NCBI GenBank assembly: GCA_900766785.1
Contig: CAAFWT010000212.1
Location: 1-14,660, forward strand
Length of the DNA: 14,660 bases
Source of the DNA: an uncultured Paraprevotella sp.
GTDB lineage: Bacteria > Bacteroidota > Bacteroidia > Bacteroidales > Bacteroidaceae
Reading direction: 5' to 3'
This document shows positions 1 through 8,768 of the stretch, piece by piece. The notes under the pieces are model-generated. The model saw nothing but the letters and a program-made list of their open reading frames with translations, did not search any database and was not told the origin of the DNA. Made by a program: the position numbers and the translations under genes. The first letter of the stretch is position 1, and each line of letters starts with the position of its first letter.

Positions 1-207
1 CTCCTCGTCCTGATTGCGATAGACGGAGATGAGCGTGTCCAGATTCTCTTGCTTCACTCTCCGGTTGAGACAGTCATCATAGCGCTGTCCCACATATCCT
101 TTCATACTGACAAGGCCCACTTTCTGTACGGGCACTTTCTTGGCTGCGCCTACACTTGCCGAGGCAATAGCAGCAAATGCGGCCACCATAAGGATGCTTC
201 TCTTCAT
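1..207 (-). CDS. Secreted protein, N-terminal fragment; possible GH127/DUF1680-type glycosidase
   Basis: This is the 5' end of a minus-strand gene cut by the window edge; 69 codons are visible. It opens with a clear signal peptide (MKRSILMVAAFAAIASASVGA), so the product is exported. The mature start, with GYVGQRYDDCLNRRV and then QENLDTLISVYRN, resembles from memory the N-terminus of Bacteroidetes beta-L-arabinofuranosidase-like (GH127/DUF1680) proteins, which often carry a 'G-Y-x-G-x-R-x-D-x-C' stretch followed by a helix leading into the (alpha/alpha)6 barrel. No catalytic residue lies inside the window, so the enzyme class is a guess. The start ATG at 207 directly precedes the signal peptide. 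No TAnnTTTG box is visible between it and the tRNA gene at 314, so it may be read from the tRNA promoter. Confidence 0.5.
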   Translation of the reverse strand, partial: MKRSILMVAAFAAIASASVGAAKKVPVQKVGLVSMKGYVGQRYDDCLNRRVKQENLDTLISVYRNQDEE

Positions 208-313
208 AATGGATTATTTATGTATGGTTTTAGTTTGTTACACAAGACAGATGGTATCAACCGGTATGACAGGAGACAATCTATCCCAGGAGAATCTCCC
301 AGTAAAAGAAAAG

Positions 314-395
314 TACGCCTGATAAGACTCGAACTTACACGCCCGAAGGCACCAGATCCTAAGTCTGGCGTGTCTACCAATTCCACCACAAGCGC
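314..395 (-). tRNA. tRNA-Leu (anticodon UAG)
   Basis: An 82-nt cloverleaf can be folded on the minus strand. The acceptor stem pairs GCGCTTG with CAGGCGT (two G-T wobbles) and the discriminator is A. The D-arm has the leucine-type sequence GTGGAATTGGTAGACAC. The anticodon stem CCAGA/TCTGG encloses the loop CTTAGGA, giving anticodon TAG (+ strand 359-361, CTA). A long class II variable arm (GCC-TTCG-GGC type) and the T-arm GTAAG-TTCGAGT-CTTAT complete it. The 3' CCA is not encoded; CTT follows the discriminator. The UAG anticodon reads CUN leucine codons. Confidence 0.96.
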
Positions 396-407
396 TTCTT
401 CTTTATG

Positions 408-438
408 CAAAGATAAAGGTTTTATTCCGATTGCCCAA
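408..438 (-). promoter_or_regulatory. Putative promoter of tRNA-Leu
   Basis: On the minus strand the box TATCTTTG (408-415) matches the Bacteroidetes -7 consensus TAnnTTTG. A TTGG at 435-438 lies exactly 19 bases upstream, a near match to the -33 TTTG. The box ends 13 bases before the first tRNA base, so the predicted start is a few bases ahead of the tRNA. Confidence 0.6.
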
Positions 439-462
439 GACAGATGGTAGTAAAATGAAAGA

Positions 463-499
463 TGCCCGTATCTTTTCTGCGCAGAAAAGCATACGGGCA
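463..499 (-). terminator. Hairpin terminator after nagB
   Basis: A near-perfect inverted repeat pairs TGCCCGTAT-CTTTTCTGC with GCAGAAAAG-C-ATACGGGCA with one bulged base (490) and a tight apex. It starts 29 bases past the nagB stop. On the minus strand it is followed by the T-rich stretch ATCTTTCATTTTAC. It lies between nagB and the tRNA-Leu promoter and so should end the four-gene peptidase transcript. Confidence 0.75.
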
Positions 500-527
500 A
501 GTGAGAGATGGATTTGTATAACCATTG

Positions 528-1319
528 TTAAAGGTTGTCTTTCTCTATATCCTTAAAGTATTTGTATGTGCCGTGTTTCAGTTCGTCAGTAGCAGCCTCG
601 TCACATACGATAATGGCATGGGGATGCATCTGCAGGGCACTGATGGTCCATTCCTGTGATACGGCAGCTTCTATGGCATGCTGCAGGGCACGTGCCTTGC
701 CGTGTCCGTTGCATACGATAAGCACTTCCTTGGCATCCATGACGGTACCTACACCCACTGTGAGCGCTGTGCGAGGCACCTGGTTGACGTCTCCACCGAA
801 GAAGCGGCTATTGGCAATGATGGTGTCGGTGGTGAGACTCTTCACGCGGGTGCGGCTCTTGAGCGAACTGAATGGCTCGTTGAAGGCAATGTGTCCGTCG
901 GGACCTATACCGCCCATGAAGAGGTCTATGCCGCCAGCATCCTGGATGGCTTTCTCATAAGCGGCGCATTCTGCTTCGAGGTCTGTGGCATTCCCATTGA
1001 GTATGTGCACGTTCTCGGGCTTGATGTCAATGTGGCTGAAGAAGTTGTTCCACATGAAGCTATGGTAACTCTCGGGGTGCTCTTCGGGCAAGCCTACGTA
1101 TTCGTCCATGTTGAATGTAACCACGTTGCTGAAACTTACCTTTCCTGCCTGGTACAGTTCTATAAGATGTTTATAGAGACCCAGAGGTGAGGAACCAGTA
1201 GGGCAGCCCAACTTGAATGGCTTCTCTGGTGTGGGTTGTGCTGCATTGATTTTGGCTGCCACATACTCGGCAGCCCATCTGCTGAGTTGCTGATAATCGG
1301 GTTCAATGATGACTCTCAT
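528..1319 (-). CDS. nagB: Glucosamine-6-phosphate deaminase
   Basis: NagB converts glucosamine-6-phosphate and water to fructose-6-phosphate and ammonia, the cytoplasmic step joining amino-sugar breakdown to glycolysis. The 263-residue product is close to the 266 of E. coli NagB, and key residues fall at the same numbers: D72 in NMDEY, then D141, H143 and E148 in GPDGHIAFNE. The phosphate-binding GCPTGSSP loop lies at 38-45. The allosteric N-acetylglucosamine-6-phosphate residues also appear conserved (S151, R158, K160, Y254), suggesting activation by that ligand. The gene is last in the minus-strand unit that begins with the M60 peptidase, 56 bases after the lipoprotein gene with no promoter box in the gap, and is followed by a strong hairpin. 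This fits use of sugars released from GlcNAc/GalNAc-rich glycoproteins. No nagA is in view. Confidence 0.96.
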   Translation of the reverse strand: MRVIIEPDYQQLSRWAAEYVAAKINAAQPTPEKPFKLGCPTGSSPLGLYKHLIELYQAGKVSFSNVVTFNMDEYVGLPEEHPESYHSFMWNNFFSHIDIKPENVHILNGNATDLEAECAAYEKAIQDAGGIDLFMGGIGPDGHIAFNEPFSSLKSRTRVKSLTTDTIIANSRFFGGDVNQVPRTALTVGVGTVMDAKEVLIVCNGHGKARALQHAIEAAVSQEWTISALQMHPHAIIVCDEAATDELKHGTYKYFKDIEKDNL

Positions 1320-1375
1320 GTTCGTAATTTATTTAATGAGTTATTGATATGAATCTGTTTGTGCCTGTGGTCCTG

Positions 1376-2941
1376 TCAGTCAGAGGCCGGTTGTAATTGC
1401 GTCTTGTATTTGGCCATTTCTGCTTCCGTCTCCCGTACGCAATGATTCAGGTCGGGCAGGGAGATGCGTACTGCATCCTTGGTGAGCTCGGGTACATTGT
1501 AACTCTTCAGCAAGAGGGTGTTGTACTCGGGGTCTTCCTGTGGGATGGGGAATGCTTTGTGGGCCTGCCCCTTTTGGTCAAAGTAGGTGAGGAAGATGCG
1601 TGTGTAATTGCCGTCTATGCGTCTGCTGCTGAAGGCTATCCATCTTCCGTTGCTGCTCCAGCTGTGGAAACTCTCCGTGTCTGGGCTGTTTGCCTGATAC
1701 AGGTTGTAGCAGTTGTCTGTTTGCAGGTCTTTTACCCATAGGTCACTGGACTTGTGCCAGATGTGGAATTGCCCGTATTTGCCTTGCGTGTAAAGTACAT
1801 AGCGCCCGTCGGGACTTACACGCGGCAGGGTGATGCTGCGCTCCTGTGCTGAGGCTTCCACCTCTGTGCGTGGATTGCTGAAGGTGCGTGTCTTGGGGTC
1901 GAAGCTGACAGACTTCAGGTCATAATAGATGCTGTCATAGCGGAACATCAGTTGCATGGCAACCAGACTGTCGGGCGTGCCAGGAGGAATGAGGTGTCCT
2001 ACCTGCGCACTGCAATAGTAGAGGCGGTCGCCCGATGGAGCCCATGCAGGGAAGGTTTCCAGTTCGTTCTCGCTGCGGAAGACGTGAGTCACCTCGTTGT
2101 TCTTGACATCATAGAGGAGCATGTCGCTGGCTTCGTCCATCACTTCCAGTTTCTCGGGATGGTAGGCATGGAAGGTTTGTCCTGTCTTGTTGGTAGAGAA
2201 GGCCACCAGGTCTTCTGTGGGATGCCATGTAGGATAAACGGCACTGGTGAGGATGGTACTGTCCTTCACCTGTATCTTGTGTGCTTTCCCGTTCTGTATG
2301 ATGATGGTTCCAGCGTAGTTGGAACGTACATGGAAGAGCATGTCCTGTGTACTCTGGTTGCGATAGTTGTGGCAGTTGACACAGTGGTTCTCATTGTCGT
2401 CATACGTACGGTTGTTCTCATATACGACTCTCTCTTCCCAATTGGTCAGATTACGCTGGTAGATGCCTACCTGGCGATACAGTTCGTAACCAGGTTCGAT
2501 AAGGCGATAACTCAGGAAGGAGTCTATGCTCTCCTCTGCCACGGTGAGTGTGTGAGGCTTGTGCTTCTGCCAGTTTTCTCCTGTCTGCACATACAGGGTC
2601 ACCTGAATATCCTTACCCTTGTTCTCGCTGAGCAGATTCTTCCATTCTGTGGTATCAAAGCGTATGGTCATGTTGTCATCAGCCTGTTCCAGGATTTCCT
2701 TCCCGTTGGCTCCTTGCAACTGCGCCACAGCTGCCACAGCTCCAGAATCCTTCACCATGAAGTTGAGAGGAGCTATGTTGGATGGAATGACGATGTCCTT
2801 ATAATCAGGGAAGATGTCGGCTTGTGTGTCAGATGGGGCAAACTGCTGGGGCAATGTGGCTTTTCGGTCACATGCAGCTGTGGTCATCAGTATGAGCAGT
2901 AGGCCCAGGACTACGGGGTGATATGAATGTATTCTTGTCAT
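1376..2941 (-). CDS. Lipoprotein with a haem-c (CVNCH) motif and TolB/PD40-like beta-propeller
   Basis: The 521-residue product has a lipoprotein signal peptide ending in TTAAC, with Cys24 as the likely lipidated residue, so it should be anchored in an envelope membrane. Residues about 45-150 look like a beta-rich domain. C187-V-N-C190-H191 is a canonical CXXCH covalent haem-binding motif in an N-H-CVNCH-N-Y context. From about residue 236 a beta-propeller is visible as repeated aromatic-Pro-Asp/Asn-Gly strands: YPTWHPTED (236), FPAWAPSGD (297), LPRVSPDGR (372) and FHSWSSNGR (425), as in PD40/WD40-like TolB blades. The function is unknown; electron transfer, redox sensing and a structural CXXCH are all possible. 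It starts 7 bases after the DUF6057-like gene, so the two are almost certainly co-transcribed and may form a complex. Confidence 0.75.
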   Translation of the reverse strand: MTRIHSYHPVVLGLLLILMTTAACDRKATLPQQFAPSDTQADIFPDYKDIVIPSNIAPLNFMVKDSGAVAAVAQLQGANGKEILEQADDNMTIRFDTTEWKNLLSENKGKDIQVTLYVQTGENWQKHKPHTLTVAEESIDSFLSYRLIEPGYELYRQVGIYQRNLTNWEERVVYENNRTYDDNENHCVNCHNYRNQSTQDMLFHVRSNYAGTIIIQNGKAHKIQVKDSTILTSAVYPTWHPTEDLVAFSTNKTGQTFHAYHPEKLEVMDEASDMLLYDVKNNEVTHVFRSENELETFPAWAPSGDRLYYCSAQVGHLIPPGTPDSLVAMQLMFRYDSIYYDLKSVSFDPKTRTFSNPRTEVEASAQERSITLPRVSPDGRYVLYTQGKYGQFHIWHKSSDLWVKDLQTDNCYNLYQANSPDTESFHSWSSNGRWIAFSSRRIDGNYTRIFLTYFDQKGQAHKAFPIPQEDPEYNTLLLKSYNVPELTKDAVRISLPDLNHCVRETEAEMAKYKTQLQPASD

Positions 2942-2948
2942 GATAGAA

Positions 2949-4562
2949 TCAGTTTACGCCAGAGGCGGATTTTGCCTCGCCTGTGTATCCCTTCTTAGTG
3001 GCTTTCAGATTGCCGAAGAAATAATAGTAGGGATAATAGCCTTTGTATTTCTCAAACAGTTTGTAGGCATTGCCTGGTCTGTCCTTCATGTAGGGTTGTA
3101 CAGCCTGATAGAAACTTTGCAGACGTGTGGAACGTATGTTGAGGTTGCCAAAACCTTCTGATGCGCCAGGTCTCTTCATTTCGCTCAGCAACAATCCATC
3201 GGCAATAATCTCGGGTGGAGTGCTCCCTTTGAGGGGATATACCCGCATGAGGAAGGGTGGAATCAGCTTGGTGTACAGGCACACACACAGTGAGTTGTGC
3301 AATGCTTCTATGCTGCGAGCTTCAGCCAGATTGAGGTTGTAGCCCATGAAGAAGGGTTGCTGGAATTGGTTCTCAAAGCAGTCATGTATGGGCTCAAAGA
3401 GTCTGATGCGTGCCATCTCGGGGTCTGCATTTATCAACTCAGGTTTTTCCACCATTGCCTGGTATTTCTCTATGAACTTGCCTTCGAAGGGAATATCTTC
3501 CAGCAAGCGCAGGTATTTGCGGCAAAGCATCCATTCCCCACGCATCAGAGAGCACTTGACAAGCAGTTTAAGCAAGCGGGATGTGGGTCCTTCCATGACC
3601 ATTTGTTCCATACACATGTGCATGCATGGCTCAATGAATCCCGCATGATAATTTCCTTCGGGCTCGTAGAGGGGGCTTCCGTTGCTGATAAAGCCGCCAT
3701 GCCCATGGATGAAGATGGAATCATAATCCAGTCGGATATCATACATGCGCTCGGCTATCTGTCCTGTGTGAACCAATGATATGGCGTAATAGGCAGCCAT
3801 GGGCCTATTGCTTTGTATGGCATTCTTGCGTGCCACACGCTGTATGCCTGTCCAGTCCTGCTCGTACTGCATGGACATCTCTTGGCTGATGACGCGTACA
3901 AAAGGACGTCTCCATTCATTGAATCCAATGATGGCTGCAAAGGCAAGGGTGACGATGAGCAGTTGGGTGAGATTTTGCCTGGGAGTCTCATCTTTGGGCA
4001 GGCCAATCAGGGTGGGCATGGGTTTGCGGCTGAAGCTGCGTATCATCACCGCCCATATGGTGAGCACCAATAAGACCACGAAGGGAATGCCCATGATGTA
4101 TCCACTCTCGGATTCATAGAAGAGGTCAAGTCCCTGGTATGTGTATACAGACAGACATGCTATGGCTGGAATATATTGTAGTACTCGCCATTTGGCCGAC
4201 AGTCTCATGCAATAACCAGTGAGCCAGGTGATGGTGCCAAGCATCAGAGTCAGACACAGGCTGCCCAGCCAGGGATATTGATACAGCTGCAGGATCAAGC
4301 GGCCGATGTACCTGAGTGGGCCAAAGGTCTGTGAAAGTACAAATTGCATGAGCCGTAAGTCGCTTGCCCAGAAACTGTACTCGCGGCTTACGTGGAATAC
4401 ACTTCCATAATAGAAAGTTCCCCACACCCAGATGCCAATCATGAAGAGAGGCAATACGGGCAGGAGAATCTTTCTCCGCATGTTGGGAGCAGCGTCGGGC
4501 TTTGCTGCCTGACGCGCTCCTTGTGTCATGACGTGTTTGGTCTTAGGTTTGTTCTTACTCAT
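2949..4562 (-). CDS. DUF6057-like integral membrane protein
   Basis: The 537-residue product starts with a basic cytoplasmic tail (1-30). Several hydrophobic helices follow: about 31-50 (LPVLPLFMIGIWVWG), 97-116 (WLGSLCLTLMLGTITWL), 127-143, 154-173 (IPFVVLLVLTIWAVMI) and 198-215. From about residue 216 to the end it is soluble and mostly helical, reminiscent of TPR-type repeats and probably periplasmic. The stretch RYIGRLILQLYQYPWLG is what I remember from the Bacteroidetes family DUF6057; no biochemical role is known for it. The start ATG overlaps the stop of the M60 gene (ATGA, 4559-4562), which implies translational coupling. The next gene begins 7 bases after its stop. It might assemble or anchor the haem lipoprotein, but that is inference from spacing only. 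Confidence 0.7.
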   Translation of the reverse strand: MSKNKPKTKHVMTQGARQAAKPDAAPNMRRKILLPVLPLFMIGIWVWGTFYYGSVFHVSREYSFWASDLRLMQFVLSQTFGPLRYIGRLILQLYQYPWLGSLCLTLMLGTITWLTGYCMRLSAKWRVLQYIPAIACLSVYTYQGLDLFYESESGYIMGIPFVVLLVLTIWAVMIRSFSRKPMPTLIGLPKDETPRQNLTQLLIVTLAFAAIIGFNEWRRPFVRVISQEMSMQYEQDWTGIQRVARKNAIQSNRPMAAYYAISLVHTGQIAERMYDIRLDYDSIFIHGHGGFISNGSPLYEPEGNYHAGFIEPCMHMCMEQMVMEGPTSRLLKLLVKCSLMRGEWMLCRKYLRLLEDIPFEGKFIEKYQAMVEKPELINADPEMARIRLFEPIHDCFENQFQQPFFMGYNLNLAEARSIEALHNSLCVCLYTKLIPPFLMRVYPLKGSTPPEIIADGLLLSEMKRPGASEGFGNLNIRSTRLQSFYQAVQPYMKDRPGNAYKLFEKYKGYYPYYYFFGNLKATKKGYTGEAKSASGVN

Positions 4563-7500
4563 TGTCTTATCAAGGTCCTTTTGCCATTCACAATATAGAG
4601 GCCGGGTGATGCTATTCTGTCATAGCGTCGGCCCTGAAGGTCGTAGATGGCAGTGGAGTGGTTTCTGTCATTTTCCAGTATGTGGTTGATGGCGGTAGCA
4701 TCCACCACGAACGCTTGGTCCCATACATAGGTGAAGGGGCTGTTCTCTCCTTCTGATGCCACTACTTCCGTTCCATCGGCGTTCAGTACGTATCCTCCGT
4801 TGGTGGAGGTGAAGCTGCCGGCAGTCACTTCCATGTTCTTAGCCAAGAGCTTGGCCTCTCCATTCACCACCACGGGCTTGCCTGCGTTGGCTGTTTCGGA
4901 AGCAGGTGTCAGCTTGATTCCCTCGATGATTCCTTCATATCCTTCCTGCACATTGAAGGGAAGGTTGAGTGCCTGACGTCCGCTTCCGCTCTTGGTGAAT
5001 GTGATATCCTGTGCCTGGAAGGCAGTGGGGATATAGAAGGGCAGATCGCCATTGATTACCAATGACTGTGCATTCAGGTCGGCATCCACCACATTGGTCT
5101 GTGCCAACAGGCTGGCAGTGGGTTGTCTCTTGGCGGTCTGTCCTGCCTTGACATAAGCAATGGAGTTGGCAGGGAGTTCGCTGATACGGCTCTCTGAAGC
5201 TGTTCCTGTACCATAATAATATACGGTGTGGGGAGTATCGGAACCACCATAGTAAGCAGTCATCTCACCTCTGTACAGGGGAGGAGCATATGGGACATAC
5301 ACGTCATAGCCATTTCCTTCAGCAGCCACGATGCGGAAGTTGTCACCCAGGTTCTCTGCTATGTCAGCAGGAATGGAGAAACTGGTCTGGTTGGAGAGGT
5401 ATACCAGATTGCCTTCGGAGTCATATACCTTGAAACCAACGGCTCCTGTTCCATATATATTATATGTGGTGACGCCCTGGCTGTAGGTGGTGTTGTAGTA
5501 ATATCCATTGGTGGTATATTCGTCCACGAAGTCGGAATACTGGCCCACGTCAGCATAGCCTATGCGTCTGGTCTCCTCGTTTTCGTAGTCTGTGCGGTAC
5601 TCCTGAGTGGATTTGCCTTCCAAGGGGCTGTCCTCCAGCACGGGTGAGAGCTTCACACGGTCATCAATGAAGCAGATGTTGCCAGCCTTGGGATAGCGAT
5701 GCATGTATGCCTTGGCCGCGTCGATGTCCTCCTGTGTGGTGGTAACCCAGTAATTGCTATAGTCACCCACATATTTGTTGGTCACAGGAACGAACATACC
5801 ATTCACCTCGAAGAATTCACTCAAATCTTCGCCTGCGGCATCACACATCTTCTTGGCCATATGCAGGTAATCATCCTTGCCATAAGACTTGTATCCACCC
5901 ACTGTGTTGCCTTCTCCGTCCACCAGCGAAGCATCATAGTCGTTGCTGCGCTTCTGGATGGGATCTTGACGAAGCATCTTGAAGAGGGTGGGATAGAAGT
6001 TGGGGTTATGTCCCTGAGCATGATAGTAGAGATAGAGCTGGTAATACATGCGCGTCTGTTGCCAGATGTCCATGTTCAGCCATCCTACTTTATTGGCAAA
6101 TGAATTGAAGGTGTCATGTACAGCGCTACCGCGTGTGGTGGTGATGCCCAGCAGATATGTGTTGACATTGGAGAAGAGGTTGTTGGACACTTCAGTAGCT
6201 CCTACCACGTTGATGGAAGCCTGATGGTTGTGTCCCATCTCATGGCTGGGTCCCCATATGGCTCCACCTGTGGTGGTGAGCGTGTTGTAGTTGAGCACGG
6301 TGCTCAGAGTGCCATCGCTGTAATAGGTGCCATAAGTGGTGGCATACATATAGCTGTGGTTGATGGAGAAGGCATTCCAGATGTTGCGGAACCTACCTTC
6401 CAGTTCATCCTTGAATCCCATGAGCTCTTCTTCGCATTGTACTATCTTGCTCCATACGCGCACCAAGCCCTCCATCTCATTGTTGCTTTCAGCAAGAGCA
6501 CTCTGTACCAGGTCGTTTCGCATCACGTGTACGATGTTATCGCCCTTCATGTTCACGATGTTGCTCTTGTCCAGAAGCTTTTCGCGCAGCAGCATCCAGT
6601 CCTCGTTGGTCATTCCTCGTGTGAGGTCGAAATAGCCTTGAAGTTCACCGCCTTCGATGTGAATCTTCATGTCTGGATAGTCGGCCAGGTATTTCTCTGG
6701 GTCATTCAGCTGATAGAAGATGTATAGGGTGCTTGGCTCGTTGATAAACACCACATTGAGTCCTGCATGCAGATTTGTGGTAGTGCCAGTCTGATGGTCA
6801 CCGGGAGATTCGCTGTCTCCTACCACCTCTGCCTGAAGTGTACAGTCGGCACTGGGCTCTTCGTCCAGATAGATATAGATGACGTCTCCAGTCTTGCCGA
6901 CTATGCCTGTGGGGCCTGACAATTTGCCAAATGTATTGCTCATGCCTGTGTATTCGTTCCAGGACATCTTCTGGTAGTTGCTGTACACCTTATAGTCATC
7001 GCGAACGCGGAAATACTTCTCGAAGTCCCGGCTATATCCATTGTCGCGTGTGTAAACCTGCCATGTGTTGTTCTTTACTTTCTTCACCATGGCCTTCATG
7101 GCATCAGTCAAGGCAGCATAGTCGCTGTTGGCCTCAAGCTGCTCGTCAGTCAGAGTTTGAATCTCTTCCCTCAGGACGGTGCAGGCTTTGTCCTGGAAGA
7201 GGTTGGAGAGTGAGGTGTTGTAGGAGGCTATATTGGCCACCAGGGCAGCGTAGTCGGCCAGAACCTTACGGCCGTTCTGGATAAACTCGTCGGTGAGTTC
7301 CACTTCTTCAAATCCCCAGGTGCTGGCACTGATGCCTGTAGTGCTCCATCCTACCACGTTGGAACCTTGGTCGCAGTGGAGGCCCACCGAACCATTGTCC
7401 ACGATGTAATAAGTATAGGTGGTCTCATCGTCCGTTCTGTTGAGTGCGAATCCTACGGTAGGCTTAGCCTCTTGTGTGACATACTGTCTGCTTAGGCTGC

Positions 7501-8737
7501 CTCCCTGCCGGGTGATATAGCGCTCTGTGCACAGATTCTGCAGGGCATAGTTGTTCCCTACCTGAACCAATGTCCAGTATTGGGCAAGTTTGTCCTCGTT
7601 GAGCCCCTCACACTTCACGCCGTTGCCAGTGGCATTCTCGGCCATATAGGTCTTGTAGTTGAGGTTCTGCAGACGATAGTACTTGCCTGGCTGTGGAGCA
7701 TCGTAATTGCTGTTGGCCAGCAGTCCTTCCATCACTTCTTCCAGAGTGAAGTTCTCCACCAGTGTGATGGTCCAGTCCGAACCGTAATCTCCCGAGCAAG
7801 TCCATTTGTAGAGTGTGGTTCCGTCACCATTGAGATTGAGGCATACATTGCCTTCAAAATCGGATTCTTCCGAGATGTTGATGTAACTGGATGTGCTTGT
7901 GTTGTTGGGGCTCGACTGGATGTACATCTTCACAGCACTGCTACTGGGCTGACGGAAGTTGTTTTCAGAGTCCAGATAGTATCCTGTGCTGGCGTTGCGC
8001 AAGGTGTACCCATCACCGCTCTTATCCAGAATCCATACTTGTGTCAAGTCGTCACCCTTAGCCTGTGTGCCTTGTATCTGTTCGCCCACATGAGCCAGAT
8101 TAGCATTGCTGAGCCTTCGGTTGGTCAGTCGGACGAGCCCTCCCTTGTTGAGCACATATTTTATGTATGCTGCTCCAGTCAATTCGGATAAATCCTTGAG
8201 GCCAACTTCACGCAGTGCCCAGTCTCTGTCACTTGCTGCAGTACCCTGGGCAGTGGCGCCTTTCAGAGTGCCGCCGTAGTCTTGCAGATAGTATCGGCTA
8301 TTGTTGCGAATGGACCAGTGTCCTGCGTTTGTACCAAACTGTGTGATGGTGTATCCACAGGTTGAACTGGCACTTTCCTTAGTGCCGCCATTACCGCTTG
8401 TGGTCAAGTACTGGAAATAATTGCCTAAGGCTGTCTTGAGGTAGAAGACCCCTTCTGTGTCAGTACTTTCCAACTGTATCAGGTATCCCAGATTCTCTTC
8501 CGCATCCAATCCATTGGGACTGGTGGTGGTGAGACCAAGTGTGTTGTCACTTCCTTCCACAACATAACGTTTGGTGGACTGATTATAGAGAAGATACCAT
8601 TTACCCGTCTCTAGGCTGGAGATTGTGCTGCCTACAGACAAAATCTTACCGGAGAAATCTTCGGTGCCTGCCCAGGTGTTGGCAGAACCTGCCAGTGCCA
8701 TCAGCACTGTCAGAAGCAAAGTGTAGAGCTTATTCAT
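4559..8737 (-). CDS. Secreted M60-family zinc metallopeptidase (putative mucin/glycoprotein protease)
   Basis: M60 peptidases of gut bacteria cleave mucins and other O-glycoproteins next to glycosylated residues; the substrate here is inferred. The 1392-residue product has a signal peptide (cleavage near TWA|G, residue 23). Residues about 40-175, 180-330 and 340-480 are ricin/trefoil-like modules with strands such as GKWYLLYN and GKYYRLQN, followed by a helical stretch at about 485-565. The catalytic part spans about 575-985: a beta domain, then H832-E-M-G-H836 with E849 twelve residues later, matching HEXXH-X(8-28)-E. After about 1000 come beta-rich domains and a short C-terminal tail (IYDLQGRR, then GLYIVNGKR). 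It is the first gene of the unit with DUF6057, the haem lipoprotein and nagB, with a promoter directly upstream. No frameshift is visible and the zinc motif is intact. Confidence 0.88.
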   Translation of the reverse strand: MNKLYTLLLTVLMALAGSANTWAGTEDFSGKILSVGSTISSLETGKWYLLYNQSTKRYVVEGSDNTLGLTTTSPNGLDAEENLGYLIQLESTDTEGVFYLKTALGNYFQYLTTSGNGGTKESASSTCGYTITQFGTNAGHWSIRNNSRYYLQDYGGTLKGATAQGTAASDRDWALREVGLKDLSELTGAAYIKYVLNKGGLVRLTNRRLSNANLAHVGEQIQGTQAKGDDLTQVWILDKSGDGYTLRNASTGYYLDSENNFRQPSSSAVKMYIQSSPNNTSTSSYINISEESDFEGNVCLNLNGDGTTLYKWTCSGDYGSDWTITLVENFTLEEVMEGLLANSNYDAPQPGKYYRLQNLNYKTYMAENATGNGVKCEGLNEDKLAQYWTLVQVGNNYALQNLCTERYITRQGGSLSRQYVTQEAKPTVGFALNRTDDETTYTYYIVDNGSVGLHCDQGSNVVGWSTTGISASTWGFEEVELTDEFIQNGRKVLADYAALVANIASYNTSLSNLFQDKACTVLREEIQTLTDEQLEANSDYAALTDAMKAMVKKVKNNTWQVYTRDNGYSRDFEKYFRVRDDYKVYSNYQKMSWNEYTGMSNTFGKLSGPTGIVGKTGDVIYIYLDEEPSADCTLQAEVVGDSESPGDHQTGTTTNLHAGLNVVFINEPSTLYIFYQLNDPEKYLADYPDMKIHIEGGELQGYFDLTRGMTNEDWMLLREKLLDKSNIVNMKGDNIVHVMRNDLVQSALAESNNEMEGLVRVWSKIVQCEEELMGFKDELEGRFRNIWNAFSINHSYMYATTYGTYYSDGTLSTVLNYNTLTTTGGAIWGPSHEMGHNHQASINVVGATEVSNNLFSNVNTYLLGITTTRGSAVHDTFNSFANKVGWLNMDIWQQTRMYYQLYLYYHAQGHNPNFYPTLFKMLRQDPIQKRSNDYDASLVDGEGNTVGGYKSYGKDDYLHMAKKMCDAAGEDLSEFFEVNGMFVPVTNKYVGDYSNYWVTTTQEDIDAAKAYMHRYPKAGNICFIDDRVKLSPVLEDSPLEGKSTQEYRTDYENEETRRIGYADVGQYSDFVDEYTTNGYYYNTTYSQGVTTYNIYGTGAVGFKVYDSEGNLVYLSNQTSFSIPADIAENLGDNFRIVAAEGNGYDVYVPYAPPLYRGEMTAYYGGSDTPHTVYYYGTGTASESRISELPANSIAYVKAGQTAKRQPTASLLAQTNVVDADLNAQSLVINGDLPFYIPTAFQAQDITFTKSGSGRQALNLPFNVQEGYEGIIEGIKLTPASETANAGKPVVVNGEAKLLAKNMEVTAGSFTSTNGGYVLNADGTEVVASEGENSPFTYVWDQAFVVDATAINHILENDRNHSTAIYDLQGRRYDRIASPGLYIVNGKRTLIRQ

Positions 8738-8768
8738 ATTTGTTTTATAGATAAGGGATTATTCACGG

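Noticed and set aside
204..500. A 98-codon minus-strand frame and the opposing plus-strand frame at 49-450
   Set aside because: Both run through the tRNA-Leu gene, and the minus frame also runs through the nagB terminator hairpin; neither shows protein-like motifs.
535..1190. Plus-strand open frames antisense to nagB
   Set aside because: The minus strand encodes an unmistakable NagB with conserved catalytic residues, so these are shadows.
1952..2902. A 316-residue open frame on the plus strand
   Set aside because: It lies entirely antisense to the haem-lipoprotein gene, has no signature I recognise, and is explained by the codon bias of the real minus-strand gene.
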